This document shows positions 26,382 to 35,992 of a DNA stretch of 64,000 nt, piece by piece. Position numbers and translations under genes: made by a program. Source of the DNA: Mucilaginibacter frigoritolerans (GTDB lineage Bacteria > Bacteroidota > Bacteroidia > Sphingobacteriales > Sphingobacteriaceae); contig NZ_VLLI01000017.1 of assembly GCF_007830615.1 (NCBI RefSeq), positions 1 through 64,000 on the forward strand, given 5' to 3'. Position 1 is the first letter of the stretch. The number at the start of each line of letters is the position of its first letter. Below the pieces are notes generated by a model. The model saw only the letters and a program-made list of their open reading frames with translations, did no database searches and had not been told where the DNA came from.

Positions 26382-27260
26382 ATGCAATTAGACCCGAAAG
26401 TATTAATGACCATTAAAAATTTGCCCTTACTGGCAAAAACGGTTGTTGATGGCTTTATGACGGGGCTTAACAAAAGCAATATAAAAGGTCCAGGCTTAGA
26501 GTTTAGCCAATACCGGAGTTATCAACCCGGAGATGATCTCAGGTGGCTGGACTGGAGGATGTATGCCCGTTCTGACCGGTATTATATACGTGAGTCTGAA
26601 ACAGAAACAAGCATATCTGTCCGGTTTTTAATTGATGCGAGTTCGTCAATGAATCATGATGACAATGGAATAAAAAAAATTGAATATGCCCGTTTCCTTG
26701 CCGCATCATTGGCGTACCTGGCCAATTTGCATGGCGATGCGGTAGGGCTTTATGTTTTCCAAAATGATCATTTGTTTTCACTGGCCTCAAAACCCGATCC
26801 GCAACATCTACAGCGCTTGTTTTATCAGCTTTCGGTTATTAAACCTGGTGGGAAGTTTACACAGCCTATTCATTATAAAGAGTTATTTGCTGGACAAGGA
26901 AAGAAAGAACTTTTGATATTGATAACGGATATGTACCAGCAGGAGAGTGAAATTTATAAGTTATTGGATTCTTTAACAGCCGTTAAACATGAAGTGCTTG
27001 TGTTTCAGTTAATGGGACAAAATGAGCTTGAACTGGACTTTAAAGGTTATGCTGCCCTGGAAGACCTGGAAAGCGGCGACACTGTACAAATTGATCCGGA
27101 TACAATTAAAAGTGCCTATCTTGAAAAGCTTGGTAATTACCTGGCTGATATCCGGCTGGAACTTTTAAGTAAACATATTTTTCACAAGATGATAAGCACC
27201 GCGGAACCGCTTGACGAAGCGCTAAGAGCGTTTTTGACGCAAAGAAATAAACGGTATTGA
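26382..27260 (+). CDS. DUF58 protein (vWA-like)
   Basis: The 292-residue protein carries the DUF58 core QYRSYQPGDDLRWLDWRMYA (about 43-62) and a vWA-type metal-binding site, DASSSMN at 85-91, followed by ELLILITDMYQQESE. It is cytoplasmic, with no membrane segment. DUF58 proteins are the usual partners of MoxR ATPases. The stop codon lies 2 bp from the ATG of the next gene. Confidence 0.93.
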   Translation: MQLDPKVLMTIKNLPLLAKTVVDGFMTGLNKSNIKGPGLEFSQYRSYQPGDDLRWLDWRMYARSDRYYIRESETETSISVRFLIDASSSMNHDDNGIKKIEYARFLAASLAYLANLHGDAVGLYVFQNDHLFSLASKPDPQHLQRLFYQLSVIKPGGKFTQPIHYKELFAGQGKKELLILITDMYQQESEIYKLLDSLTAVKHEVLVFQLMGQNELELDFKGYAALEDLESGDTVQIDPDTIKSAYLEKLGNYLADIRLELLSKHIFHKMISTAEPLDEALRAFLTQRNKRY

Positions 27261-27262
27261 TA

Positions 27263-28768
27263 ATGGGCTTTTTATCATCAATATGGTTATTCGCTGTTGC
27301 CGCTATTAGTATTCCGGTAATAATACACTTATGGAATGTAAGGCCGGGCAAAACCCTTAAAGTTGGCAGTATCGCATTAATTGAAGTATCGTCCCGTAAA
27401 AGTAGCCGCAGTTTTAAATTGATTGATATTTTATTGCTTTTGCTGCGCTGCCTGTTCCTGATTTTGATTGCGATAGTTTTGGCAATGCCTTATATTCAAA
27501 AAGAGCAAGACAAAAGTGGTATAAAAGGATGGCTTCTTATCCCCAAAGAAAACTTTAAAGAAGTATATAAAACCTTTAAGCCAAAAGCCGATTCTTTATT
27601 AAATGCCGGATACGAACTTCATTACTTTAACTCCAATTTTAAAAAAGTAGTGGTTAAAGAAGCACTGGCAGATGCAACAGCATCGCAACAAAAAAAAATG
27701 GTGCCTTACTGGAGCTTATTGCAGCAACTGGACAGGCAGGCACCAGCTAAACTGCCAATCTATTTACTTACCCCCAATTTGCTGAATAATTTTACTGGCA
27801 ACAGGCCGAAAATTGCTTTAAGTTTAAAATGGGACACCTATACACCAAGTGATTCTACAGTTACCTGGATAGAAAAAGCATGGTTTACCGCAGATAAAAA
27901 TGTGCATGTCATTATTGGCACAGGCAAGCCATCAGGTACCTATTTTAATGCCGTAAATATCAGTTCGGATGGAGGGGAGGGCCATCCTTACCATATCAGC
28001 GTAAACAATGGCAAGGCTATAATCAGTGCAAGCGATAATAAGCAAAGTCCTGTTGCAATTGATACCGCCACGCTAACCGTTGATGTTTTTGCCGATAATA
28101 ATGCCCCTGATGCCAAATATGTTAAAGCTGCTTTACAAACAGTTAGCCAGTTTACAAAACACCCTGTAAATATTAAATCATTCAGCGATAAAGATAATTT
28201 ATCGGGCCGAAAAAACTGGCTTTTTTGGTTATCTGATAAAACTATCAACCCAAAAACAATAAGTCATTACCAGCGTGTATTAGTTTATGAAAGTGGTAAA
28301 ACTGCTGCTGTTAATTCTTGGATAACCCCGGGTGCCTGTAATTCGGCAACACCTGTACAACAGCCAATTTCTTTATATAAATCGGTTATTGGAACTACTT
28401 ATCCTGCTGAAGTTGTTTGGCACGATGGCTTTGGAAAACTGGTGCTGGGCCGCGATTACAAGGGCAACACAGCCATATATCATTTTTACAACCGCTTTAA
28501 CCCATCGTGGAACGATTTGGTTTGGAACGCCGATTTTCCGAAGATAATGTTACAACTTATTATGGAGGATGATTTTCTTTTTGATAAAGCTAAGTACGAC
28601 CGCAGAATTATTGACAAGCAGCAACTAAAGCCTGTTGTTATTAATGCGGTTAAGTCTTCTCATAACAATTATAAATTAAACACGTACGTTACCCGTTATT
28701 TCTGGTTGCTTTTGGTGTTGATGTTTTTAGCTGAAAGATGGCTGGCAAATAAAAAACAGTTAACATAA
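27263..28768 (+). CDS. BatA-like membrane protein (N-terminal double-transmembrane domain)
   Basis: The ATG at 27263 was chosen over the TTG at 27257, which would overlap the preceding stop. The 501-residue protein has the characteristic double-span N-terminus: about 2-20 (FLSSIWLFAVAAISIPVIIH followed by LWN) and about 55-75 (DILLLLLRCLFLILIAIVLA), with the family block between them. A third span is near the C-terminus (YFWLLLVLMFLAERWLANKK). The central domain is expected in the periplasm. Family members are membrane partners of MoxR/DUF58 systems. The next gene begins 7 bp later. Confidence 0.88.
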   Translation: MGFLSSIWLFAVAAISIPVIIHLWNVRPGKTLKVGSIALIEVSSRKSSRSFKLIDILLLLLRCLFLILIAIVLAMPYIQKEQDKSGIKGWLLIPKENFKEVYKTFKPKADSLLNAGYELHYFNSNFKKVVVKEALADATASQQKKMVPYWSLLQQLDRQAPAKLPIYLLTPNLLNNFTGNRPKIALSLKWDTYTPSDSTVTWIEKAWFTADKNVHVIIGTGKPSGTYFNAVNISSDGGEGHPYHISVNNGKAIISASDNKQSPVAIDTATLTVDVFADNNAPDAKYVKAALQTVSQFTKHPVNIKSFSDKDNLSGRKNWLFWLSDKTINPKTISHYQRVLVYESGKTAAVNSWITPGACNSATPVQQPISLYKSVIGTTYPAEVVWHDGFGKLVLGRDYKGNTAIYHFYNRFNPSWNDLVWNADFPKIMLQLIMEDDFLFDKAKYDRRIIDKQQLKPVVINAVKSSHNNYKLNTYVTRYFWLLLVLMFLAERWLANKKQLT

Positions 28769-28775
28769 GGATTAG

Positions 28776-30902
28776 ATGGAGTATAATGCATTGAATAAAA
28801 TAAGACAGGTAAGGCAAAAGTATATTTTATATTATTTGCTTGCCGATGGCCTGCTCGCGGCGGCTATCGCCGTGGCCGGCTGTGTTATTTTATCCTTGTT
28901 TTTTACCAGGCCTCTTCTGTTTTTTATTATATTATTTGTTTTAATTTTCGGCCTTTTGATGGCAAGACATCGTCAATGGCTTATTGGAGACAAGATTGTG
29001 ACAGCTTTTCTTGATTCTGTATATCCGGAACTTGAAGAAAGCAGCAGCATTGTTTTGATGCAAAAAGCCGATCTTAACCTATTGCAACGGCTTCAATTAG
29101 AAAAGGTTGCGACAGCGCTGGTACATATTCCGTCAAATCATGAGCATTTTATAAAGCCTGTGCGCCAAAGTGCCATAGTATTAATTTGCGCTCTTATCTT
29201 ATCATTTCTTGCCAGTGAGGTTAAACATCATTGGGATACTGGTAATGCCACTAACAGCGTTAACAATATTCATAAAAAAAGCAATGTAAAAGAAGTAATA
29301 CTGCCCCAGGTAGAATCGGTTGATGTGCTTATCAGGCCGCCTGCTTATACCCATTTGCAGGAATACAGCCAGTCAAAGTTTACACTGGAAACAGAAGAAG
29401 GTGCAGTTATTGATTGGAAATTGACAACAAATGTTGCTGTTAAAAAAGTATCTCTGCTGTTTAATGAAAGGGACAACCTGCCTTTAAAAAGTCAAAATGA
29501 TGATGGTACAGAATGGGAAGCAAAAAAAATACTTACAAAGCCAGGTTTTTACCAGGTTATGATAGATGGTAAAAGTTCAGATTTGTACCAGGTGCAGGTT
29601 ATTAATGACTTACCACCGGTTATACAAATTAAAACGCCAAAACAATATACCTATATTGATGCCGGTGAAAAGCCACAAGTGATTTTAAACGCAACTGTAA
29701 CAGATGACTACGGGGTAAGCGGAGCAGAAATTTATGCCACAATTGCCAAAGGCAGCGGAGAGGCTGTAAAGTTTAAGGAGCAAAAAATTGAGTTCCCTAC
29801 ATCATTTAGTCAAAATGAACGGAAATATAATTCCCAAAAAATAATTGACCTCCAGGCTTTGAATGTGGAACCTGGCGATGAGCTTTATTTTTATGTGCAG
29901 GCCCGTGATAACAACGCCCAGTTGAGCCGCACCGATGTTTATATAGTTTCTGTACAGGATACAGCGCAGTTGTTAAGTATGGATGGTATACTCTCAGGTA
30001 CGGATATAAAACCTGAGTATTTTAGAAGTGAGCGCCAGATTATTTTAGATGCGGAAACATTATTAAAAGAAAAAGACACGCTGCGCCAGGATAAGTTTAA
30101 AGAAAGGAGCAATGAACTGGGGACCGACCAAAAACTATTGCGCTTACGTTACGGCAAGTTTTTAGGAGAAGAAGCTGAAGGGAATATTGAAGACCCAAGA
30201 GTGGCGGGGAATGATAAAGCCGTTGACCCGAAAGATTTTGGCAACGGCGCGAAAATATTGGATGAATACACCGATAAACATGATAACGCCGAAGATGCCC
30301 AGTTTTTTGACCCGAAAGTAAAAGAACAACTCAAAGCAACCCTTACAGAAATGTGGAAAGCTGAATTGCAGCTTCGTTTATATCAACCTGCAGAAGCGTT
30401 GCCTTTTGCTTACAAAGCTTTACGCCTTTTGAAAGATCTGCAGCAAAAATCACGATCTTTTGTAGCAAAAACGGCCTATAATCCATCTCCATTAAAAATG
30501 GAAAAAAGATTGAGCGGTGACTTAGATAAAATTATACAACCAATAGAACATCGTGAACTGAAATCAGTTGAAGACCGTTTTTCTTCATTAAAAAAGGCTG
30601 TCGGTATATTGGAACAATTATCTTACATAAATAATATAAGCGACGCTGACCGACGGATATTGCAGGAAGCCAATCAGCAACTCGGTGAAAAGGCAGCATT
30701 GCAATCTGGCGCTTATTTAGGCGCCGCAAGCGCGATGCGACGCATAATAGCAGGCAATAAAAAAGGACTGTCTGCAAACATTGCAATAGTTGAAACAGCG
30801 ATCCGAAAAATATTACCTGCCAGCGAGGTGTTGCCTCAAAGCAACTCTACGACTGCTGACATGGGCCTTTCCCAAAGTTATTTTTTAAACTTTAATCACT
30901 GA
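28776..30902 (+). CDS. DUF4175-like membrane protein
   Basis: The 708-residue protein has two adjacent spans near the N-terminus (YYLLADGLLAAAIAVAGCVI and LLFFIILFVLIFGLLMA), a third at about 128-146, then a large soluble part. Residues about 180-390 look like two Ig-like beta domains (DVLIRPPAYTHLQEYSQSKF; ILNATVTDDYGVSGAEIYAT). The last 300 residues are helical and charged. The arrangement resembles DUF4175 proteins encoded beside MoxR/BatA genes. The molecular role is unknown. It ends 8 bp before the start of the next gene. Confidence 0.65.
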   Translation: MEYNALNKIRQVRQKYILYYLLADGLLAAAIAVAGCVILSLFFTRPLLFFIILFVLIFGLLMARHRQWLIGDKIVTAFLDSVYPELEESSSIVLMQKADLNLLQRLQLEKVATALVHIPSNHEHFIKPVRQSAIVLICALILSFLASEVKHHWDTGNATNSVNNIHKKSNVKEVILPQVESVDVLIRPPAYTHLQEYSQSKFTLETEEGAVIDWKLTTNVAVKKVSLLFNERDNLPLKSQNDDGTEWEAKKILTKPGFYQVMIDGKSSDLYQVQVINDLPPVIQIKTPKQYTYIDAGEKPQVILNATVTDDYGVSGAEIYATIAKGSGEAVKFKEQKIEFPTSFSQNERKYNSQKIIDLQALNVEPGDELYFYVQARDNNAQLSRTDVYIVSVQDTAQLLSMDGILSGTDIKPEYFRSERQIILDAETLLKEKDTLRQDKFKERSNELGTDQKLLRLRYGKFLGEEAEGNIEDPRVAGNDKAVDPKDFGNGAKILDEYTDKHDNAEDAQFFDPKVKEQLKATLTEMWKAELQLRLYQPAEALPFAYKALRLLKDLQQKSRSFVAKTAYNPSPLKMEKRLSGDLDKIIQPIEHRELKSVEDRFSSLKKAVGILEQLSYINNISDADRRILQEANQQLGEKAALQSGAYLGAASAMRRIIAGNKKGLSANIAIVETAIRKILPASEVLPQSNSTTADMGLSQSYFLNFNH

Positions 30903-30909
30903 TTTGCAA

Positions 30910-32709
30910 ATGAATTGGACTTACCTGGTAATAGTCATTTGCGGAATTCTTGCTGTTTTTACAGTAATAATGGAATATCGCCGTGTTAACAGGCAACGGT
31001 TGGGGCTTCGGATAACCGCATTGTTGATCGCGATAGCTTCCATTGGCGCTTTAACGTTGCCCGTTAGTTATTGGGGCGAAACAAAATTGGGCACCAATGA
31101 AGCAGTTTTAATAACGACGGGTTATAACAGAGATAGCTTGAATGAGTTTAAAACAGACACCTTGTTCACTACGGATTCTGTTATTAATGCACAAAATCCC
31201 AAAACGAGACTTATAACTATAGATCAATTGCAAAACGTTGTGCCAGCTATTTCTCGGTTGCATATTTTAGGTTTTGGCTTAACGCAGGATGAATTGAAAC
31301 AACTGGACAGTATTCCCATAGTTTTCCACCAAGCCGCTTATCCTTTCGGGATTACATCGATAAGCTGGACTGAAAAAATAAAGCAGGGGCAGCATTGCGT
31401 AATTCAGGGTACCTTCAATAATTCAACACATAATCAGGTAAAACTGGTTTTATCCGGATTAAATACAAACATTGATTCTCTGCTTGTTGGCCCCACAGTA
31501 AGCACCAGTTTTGAGTTGACCGATTTGCCCAAAATTGAAGGAAAAACAGTTGATCGTTTGCTGGTTATATCCGGTAAGGACACGCTTGAAAATGAGAAAA
31601 TCCCAATAGTGGTATCACCAGTGCGGCCCTTAAAAGTGCTGGTTTTATCCGGATCCCCCAATTTTGAAAATAAATTTTTAAAAAATTGGCTTGCTGATAA
31701 CGGGTTTGCAGTCGCTGTTCGGTCGGCTATTAGCAAAAATAAGTTCAGTACGGAGTATATAAATATTGAACAGTTACCAATTAATCAACTAACACCCCAG
31801 GTACTGGACAACTTTGACGTTTTAATCAGTGATCTTTCTGTATTAAAGGCGCTAAACAACGATGCAAATACTTTGATTAAAAACCAGGTAGTTAAAAATT
31901 CAATGGGCCTAATAGTCAGTGTTGATACTGTATTCAAAACAACATCGTGGTTTCAGAATGGGATTGCAATTTATAAGCGTACTTCCGCAGATCAACAAGG
32001 CAGTCCGTTGAATTTTCTGGGTGAAAAGAATGCTTCCAAAATATTGAGTAATGAACAACTATTTATCGGCAATAGCGATAATATGCAGACCCTGGTTACT
32101 GACGGAAAGCACCGTGAACTTGCATGTACTGGTATTATGGGGGCCGGTAAAATAGTATTGACCACAATAGGCGATAGCTATAGTTGGATGTTGGCTGGCA
32201 ATAAAAATGATTATTCGGCTTTTTGGTCTTTGCTTGTCAGAAAAGCTGCTAAGCCTAATCCACAGTTGGAAAATTGGAAAACGGTTAATAATTTACCAGT
32301 TCTTAATGCGCCTGCCACTTTATCAATTGAAACAGCTTCACCACCTGCAGCAATACTTATTGATGACGTTAGCACGGCCCCCTTGCAAAATATGGAGTTG
32401 CCATTTCAATGGCAAAATACTTGGTGGCCCGTAAAAACCGGATGGCAGCCAGTTAAACGCACGCATGGAGCCATTGACTGGATATATGTTTATGAAACAA
32501 CTGATTGGGCCACAATTAAGGCTATCAAACAAACAACCGATACAAAAAAATACGAAAGTGCCATAACATTGCATGGTGTAACAAAACAGATACATCAAAA
32601 AGCTAAAATTGCGGCGCCAAAAATTTATTTTTATACACTATTGCTTTTTTGCTGTACTTTTTTGTGGTTTGAAGCGAAATTTCAGGCAAAGCAGACTACT
32701 AAAGGTTAA
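30910..32709 (+). CDS. membrane protein with an amidotransferase-like middle domain
   Basis: Starting at the ATG at 30910 (a TTG 6 bases earlier is also possible), the 599-residue protein has two N-terminal spans (WTYLVIVICGILAVFTVIME and LRITALLIAIASIGALTLPV) and one near the C-terminus (YFYTLLLFCCTFLWFEAKF). The centre has LKVLVLSGSPNFENKFLKNW followed by NFDVLISDLS, which resembles the class I amidotransferase-like fold seen in large membrane partners of BatA/DUF4159 clusters. No catalytic Cys is evident. I infer a structural role in the MoxR complex. Confidence 0.55.
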   Translation: MNWTYLVIVICGILAVFTVIMEYRRVNRQRLGLRITALLIAIASIGALTLPVSYWGETKLGTNEAVLITTGYNRDSLNEFKTDTLFTTDSVINAQNPKTRLITIDQLQNVVPAISRLHILGFGLTQDELKQLDSIPIVFHQAAYPFGITSISWTEKIKQGQHCVIQGTFNNSTHNQVKLVLSGLNTNIDSLLVGPTVSTSFELTDLPKIEGKTVDRLLVISGKDTLENEKIPIVVSPVRPLKVLVLSGSPNFENKFLKNWLADNGFAVAVRSAISKNKFSTEYINIEQLPINQLTPQVLDNFDVLISDLSVLKALNNDANTLIKNQVVKNSMGLIVSVDTVFKTTSWFQNGIAIYKRTSADQQGSPLNFLGEKNASKILSNEQLFIGNSDNMQTLVTDGKHRELACTGIMGAGKIVLTTIGDSYSWMLAGNKNDYSAFWSLLVRKAAKPNPQLENWKTVNNLPVLNAPATLSIETASPPAAILIDDVSTAPLQNMELPFQWQNTWWPVKTGWQPVKRTHGAIDWIYVYETTDWATIKAIKQTTDTKKYESAITLHGVTKQIHQKAKIAAPKIYFYTLLLFCCTFLWFEAKFQAKQTTKG

Positions 32710-32741
32710 TATTTTAAAAGTTTTAACATAAAAACAACACC

Positions 32742-32748
32742 AGGGAGG
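32742..32748 (+). promoter_or_regulatory. Shine-Dalgarno-like site before a TTG start
   Basis: AGGGAGG lies 8 bases before the TTG at 32757. Such sites are rare in this window, and here the site supports the choice of a TTG start for the TldD copy, which has no upstream ATG in frame with a Tat signal. Confidence 0.6.
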
Positions 32749-32756
32749 AAAAACAC

Positions 32757-34394
32757 TTGAAACGAAGAGATTTCATTTACTTATCAGGCCTTGGGGCAGG
32801 GGCATTAATGTTTCCCGGCTTAACAGCTTCAGGCAATCCTATTGATCCATCGCAGGCATTAGCGCCTATGGACGCGAAAATTAATAAACAATTGGCAGAT
32901 GTTGCGTTAAATGCTGCAAAATCAAAGGGCGCCAGTTATGCCGATGTACGTATTGGCCGGTACTTTAACCAATTCATTATTACCCGCGAAAACAAGGTTT
33001 TAAACGTAGCCAATACCGAATCTTTTGGTGTTGGAATCAGGGTAATTGCTAATGGATGCTGGGGGTTTGCAGCAACGAACGATGTTACTCAGGCCGGCAT
33101 GGTTAAAACCGCTGAAAAGGCGGTTGCAGTTGCAAAGGCAAATGCTAAAATTGGTGGCGCACCTGTAGAATTGGCGCCGCAACAAGGCTATGGCGAAGTA
33201 AGCTGGAAGACGCCGCTGGAAAAAAACGGGTTTGAGGTGCCGGTAAAGGAAAAAGTAGACCTTTTACTCTCTACAAATGGTATTGCCATGCAAGGTGGGG
33301 CCAACTTTGTAAATTCTAATTTGTTTTTGGTTAATGAGCAAAAGTACTTCGCATCTACAGATGGGTCATATATTGATCAGGACGTACACCGCATTTATCC
33401 CAGTTTTGTAGTTACTAAAATTGATCCAGGTGCTGGTGCATTTGAAACCCGCCGTTCGTTAAGCTCGCCGGTAGGCATGGGGTACGAGTATTTAACCCCT
33501 CTTGATAGTGAAAAGGTTACTGGGGTAACAACACGCTATAAGAAAAGGTACGATATACTGGAAGATATTAAGGCCGCAACACAACAGGCTGGGCAAAAAT
33601 TGGCAGCTAAATCTGTTGAACCTGGCAAATATGATATGGTGCTTGACCCAAGCCACCTGTGGCTTACCATTCACGAATCAGTTGGGCACCCAACTGAGCT
33701 GGACCGCGTATTGGGATATGAAGCCAACTTTGCCGGAACAAGCTTTTTAACACTTGATAAATGGAAGTCAGGCAATTTTAATTTTGGCAGTCCGCAGGTA
33801 AATATTGTAGCAGATAAAACACAAATAGGATCGCTTGGAGCCGTTGGTTATGACGACGAAGGGGTGAAATGTAAAAAATGGGACCTTATAAAGGATGGCA
33901 TATTGGTTAATTACCAGGCCATACGTGACCAGGCCCATATTATTGGTTTAAAAGAATCGCAGGGTTGCTGTTATTCACAAAGCTGGCAGGATGTTCAATT
34001 CCAACGGATGCCGAACGTTTCGCTTCAGCCTGGAAAAACCCCTCTAAGTGTTGATGATATGATAAAGAATGTTGAAAAGGGCATATATATTATTGGTGAC
34101 GGATCATTCTCCATTGACCAGCAACGCTATAATTTTCAGTTTGGTGGGCAGCTTTTTTATGAAATTAAAGATGGCAAAATAGTTGGAATGCTGAACGATG
34201 TAGCTTACCAGGCCAATACACGTGAGTTTTGGAACTCATGCGCACAGGTTTGTGACGAACGCGATTATCGTTTAGGTGGCGCGTTTAATGATGGTAAAGG
34301 GCAGCCTAGCCAGTCGAGCGCGGTATCGCATGGCGCGTCAACAGCGTTGTTTAAAGGAGTGAATGTTATTAATACAAAAAGAAAGATCGGATAA
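32757..34394 (+). CDS. tldD: TldD-family metalloprotease with a Tat signal, copy 2
   Basis: The 545-residue protein starts at a TTG at 32757, preceded by AGGGAGG at 32742-32748, one of the few Shine-Dalgarno-like sequences in the window, which supports this start. The N-terminus KRRDFIYLSGLGAGALMFPG has a true twin-arginine motif with a hydrophobic region and an Ala/Ser-rich end. The metal site is LTIHESVGHPTELDRVLG. Nearly every block of copy 1 (22664-24298) recurs here, so the two are recent paralogues. It is followed 1 bp later by its TldE partner. Confidence 0.93.
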   Translation: MKRRDFIYLSGLGAGALMFPGLTASGNPIDPSQALAPMDAKINKQLADVALNAAKSKGASYADVRIGRYFNQFIITRENKVLNVANTESFGVGIRVIANGCWGFAATNDVTQAGMVKTAEKAVAVAKANAKIGGAPVELAPQQGYGEVSWKTPLEKNGFEVPVKEKVDLLLSTNGIAMQGGANFVNSNLFLVNEQKYFASTDGSYIDQDVHRIYPSFVVTKIDPGAGAFETRRSLSSPVGMGYEYLTPLDSEKVTGVTTRYKKRYDILEDIKAATQQAGQKLAAKSVEPGKYDMVLDPSHLWLTIHESVGHPTELDRVLGYEANFAGTSFLTLDKWKSGNFNFGSPQVNIVADKTQIGSLGAVGYDDEGVKCKKWDLIKDGILVNYQAIRDQAHIIGLKESQGCCYSQSWQDVQFQRMPNVSLQPGKTPLSVDDMIKNVEKGIYIIGDGSFSIDQQRYNFQFGGQLFYEIKDGKIVGMLNDVAYQANTREFWNSCAQVCDERDYRLGGAFNDGKGQPSQSSAVSHGASTALFKGVNVINTKRKIG

Positions 34395-34395
34395 T

Positions 34396-35727
34396 ATGGC
34401 CATATTAAATAAAGAAGAAGCACAATCGTTATTGAAAAAAGTGCTTAGTTATTCGAAAGCAGAAGAATGTGAAGCGAGCATAAATGGAAGCGAAGGAGGA
34501 AATATTCGTTACGCGTTAAACGCGGTGTCAACCGCTGGCGATATCAGTACTATGGGCTTAAGGGTAACTTCCGTTTTTGGTCAAAAAGCGGGAACAGCGA
34601 CCATTAATGAGTTTGATGACGCTGCGCTTGAAAGGGTTGTACGAAGGGCTGAAGAGCTTGCACAGCTGGCGCCCCCAAACCCAGAATACATGCCCATGCT
34701 TGGTCCGCGCACGTTTGCCGAATCTATTACGTTTAATGCAGCCACTGCGGCAATGACCCCTGATAGCCGTGCGGAAATGGTAGCCAAAAGTTTGGAGGTT
34801 ACTAAACAAGCCAACCTTACCGCTGCAGGTTTTCTTGAAAACGCAACAACATTTAATGCCATCATGAATTCGAAAGGGTTATTTGCCTATGAGAAGGGCA
34901 CTGATGTCACTTTTTCGGTAACTACACGTAACGAGGCCGGTACTGCGTCGGGTTATGCGGCAAGGGGCTTTACCGATATAACTAAGTTGGATACCCATTC
35001 GGCAACCAAAATAGCGGCTAATAAGGTGCTAACCTCTGTTGGCGCAAAAGCTATGGAACCGGGTAAATACACCGTAATATTAGAGCCGGTTGCAGCCACT
35101 TACATGCTTGAAAGCATGTTTCGTTTTGACGCACGTCAGGCTGATGAAGGGCGTAGTTTCTTAAGTAAAAAAGGCGGCGGCACAAGGCTGGGCGAACAAT
35201 TGCTTGACCCTAAAGTAACCATATACTCCGACCCCTTTAACCAGGATTTACCTGGATCTACATGGAGTGGTGATGGTTTACCATTAGAAAAAACAATGTG
35301 GATTGACAAGGGCGTTGTAAAAAACCTTTCATATTCCCGTTATTGGGCACAGAAGAAGGGCGTTAATCCTATGCCTGGCCCATCAAACATAATTATGGAA
35401 GGCGGTGATGCTACCATAGAAGATATGATAAAAAGCACCGAACGAGGCATACTGGTTTCACGCCTTTGGTACATCAGGATGGTTGATCCTCAATCGTTAT
35501 TGCTGACCGGTTTAACCCGTGATGGCTTGTTTTACATTGAAAACGGAAAAATTAAGTTCCCAATCAAAAATTTCCGTTTCAACGAAAGCCCGGTGATTAT
35601 GCTGAACAACGTAGATGCCCTAGGTAAGCCTGAGCGGAGTATCAGCGTAGAAAGTTACCGGAGTTATCTGGTGCCCCCTATGAAACTGAGAGATTTTACG
35701 TTTAGTTCATTATCTGATGCGGTGTAA
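34396..35727 (+). CDS. pmbA: TldE/PmbA-family protein, copy 2
   Basis: The start at ATG 34396 directly follows the TldD stop; the frame also opens upstream at 34363, but that would overlap TldD. The 443-residue product, MAILNKEEAQSLLKKVLSYS onward, aligns along its length with copy 1, including GAKAMEPGKYTVILEPVAAT and the end VIMLNNVDALGKPERS. It lacks HExxxH and has no signal peptide, as expected for the TldE subunit. It closes the rightward MoxR operon; a terminator follows at 35805-35837. Confidence 0.92.
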   Translation: MAILNKEEAQSLLKKVLSYSKAEECEASINGSEGGNIRYALNAVSTAGDISTMGLRVTSVFGQKAGTATINEFDDAALERVVRRAEELAQLAPPNPEYMPMLGPRTFAESITFNAATAAMTPDSRAEMVAKSLEVTKQANLTAAGFLENATTFNAIMNSKGLFAYEKGTDVTFSVTTRNEAGTASGYAARGFTDITKLDTHSATKIAANKVLTSVGAKAMEPGKYTVILEPVAATYMLESMFRFDARQADEGRSFLSKKGGGTRLGEQLLDPKVTIYSDPFNQDLPGSTWSGDGLPLEKTMWIDKGVVKNLSYSRYWAQKKGVNPMPGPSNIIMEGGDATIEDMIKSTERGILVSRLWYIRMVDPQSLLLTGLTRDGLFYIENGKIKFPIKNFRFNESPVIMLNNVDALGKPERSISVESYRSYLVPPMKLRDFTFSSLSDAV

Positions 35728-35804
35728 TTTTCAAAGCTTTACCTATAAAATTGAGTAAACTATCACTAAACTGGTTTAAAATAGTACCGATGGTCACTCC
35801 CCTT

Positions 35805-35837
35805 AAGCCTTTCATGGAAATGAGAGGCTTTTTTTGT
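35805..35837 (+). terminator. intrinsic terminator after the MoxR/TldD operon
   Basis: AAGCCTTTCAT and ATGAGAGGCTT form an 11-bp stem with one G-T pair and a 4-base loop, followed directly by a run of seven T. Confidence 0.85.
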
Positions 35838-35967
35838 TAAGATAGGTAAAGAGCAAGGTTAAACTTGTGTTTATCAGATGAAGTCGGGCTTTGGCTCTTA
35901 CTGGTTTATTATATCGGCAATGATATAATGCTGGCTTAATATTACATAACATTTACATTATAGGATG

Positions 35968-35975
35968 TATTTTTG
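35968..35975 (+). promoter_or_regulatory. -7 promoter element for the MFS gene
   Basis: TATTTTTG is an exact match to the Bacteroidota -7 consensus TAnnTTTG and lies 17 bases before the TTG start at 35993. The -33 region is weak. Confidence 0.45.
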
Positions 35976-35992
35976 CGCCTCATTATTAAGCA

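Noticed and set aside
25333..35727. MoxR-vWA ternary conflict system with hypervariable effectors
   Set aside because: No effector modules, reverse transcriptase or variable region are seen; the set matches the common Bat-like MoxR/DUF58 cluster.
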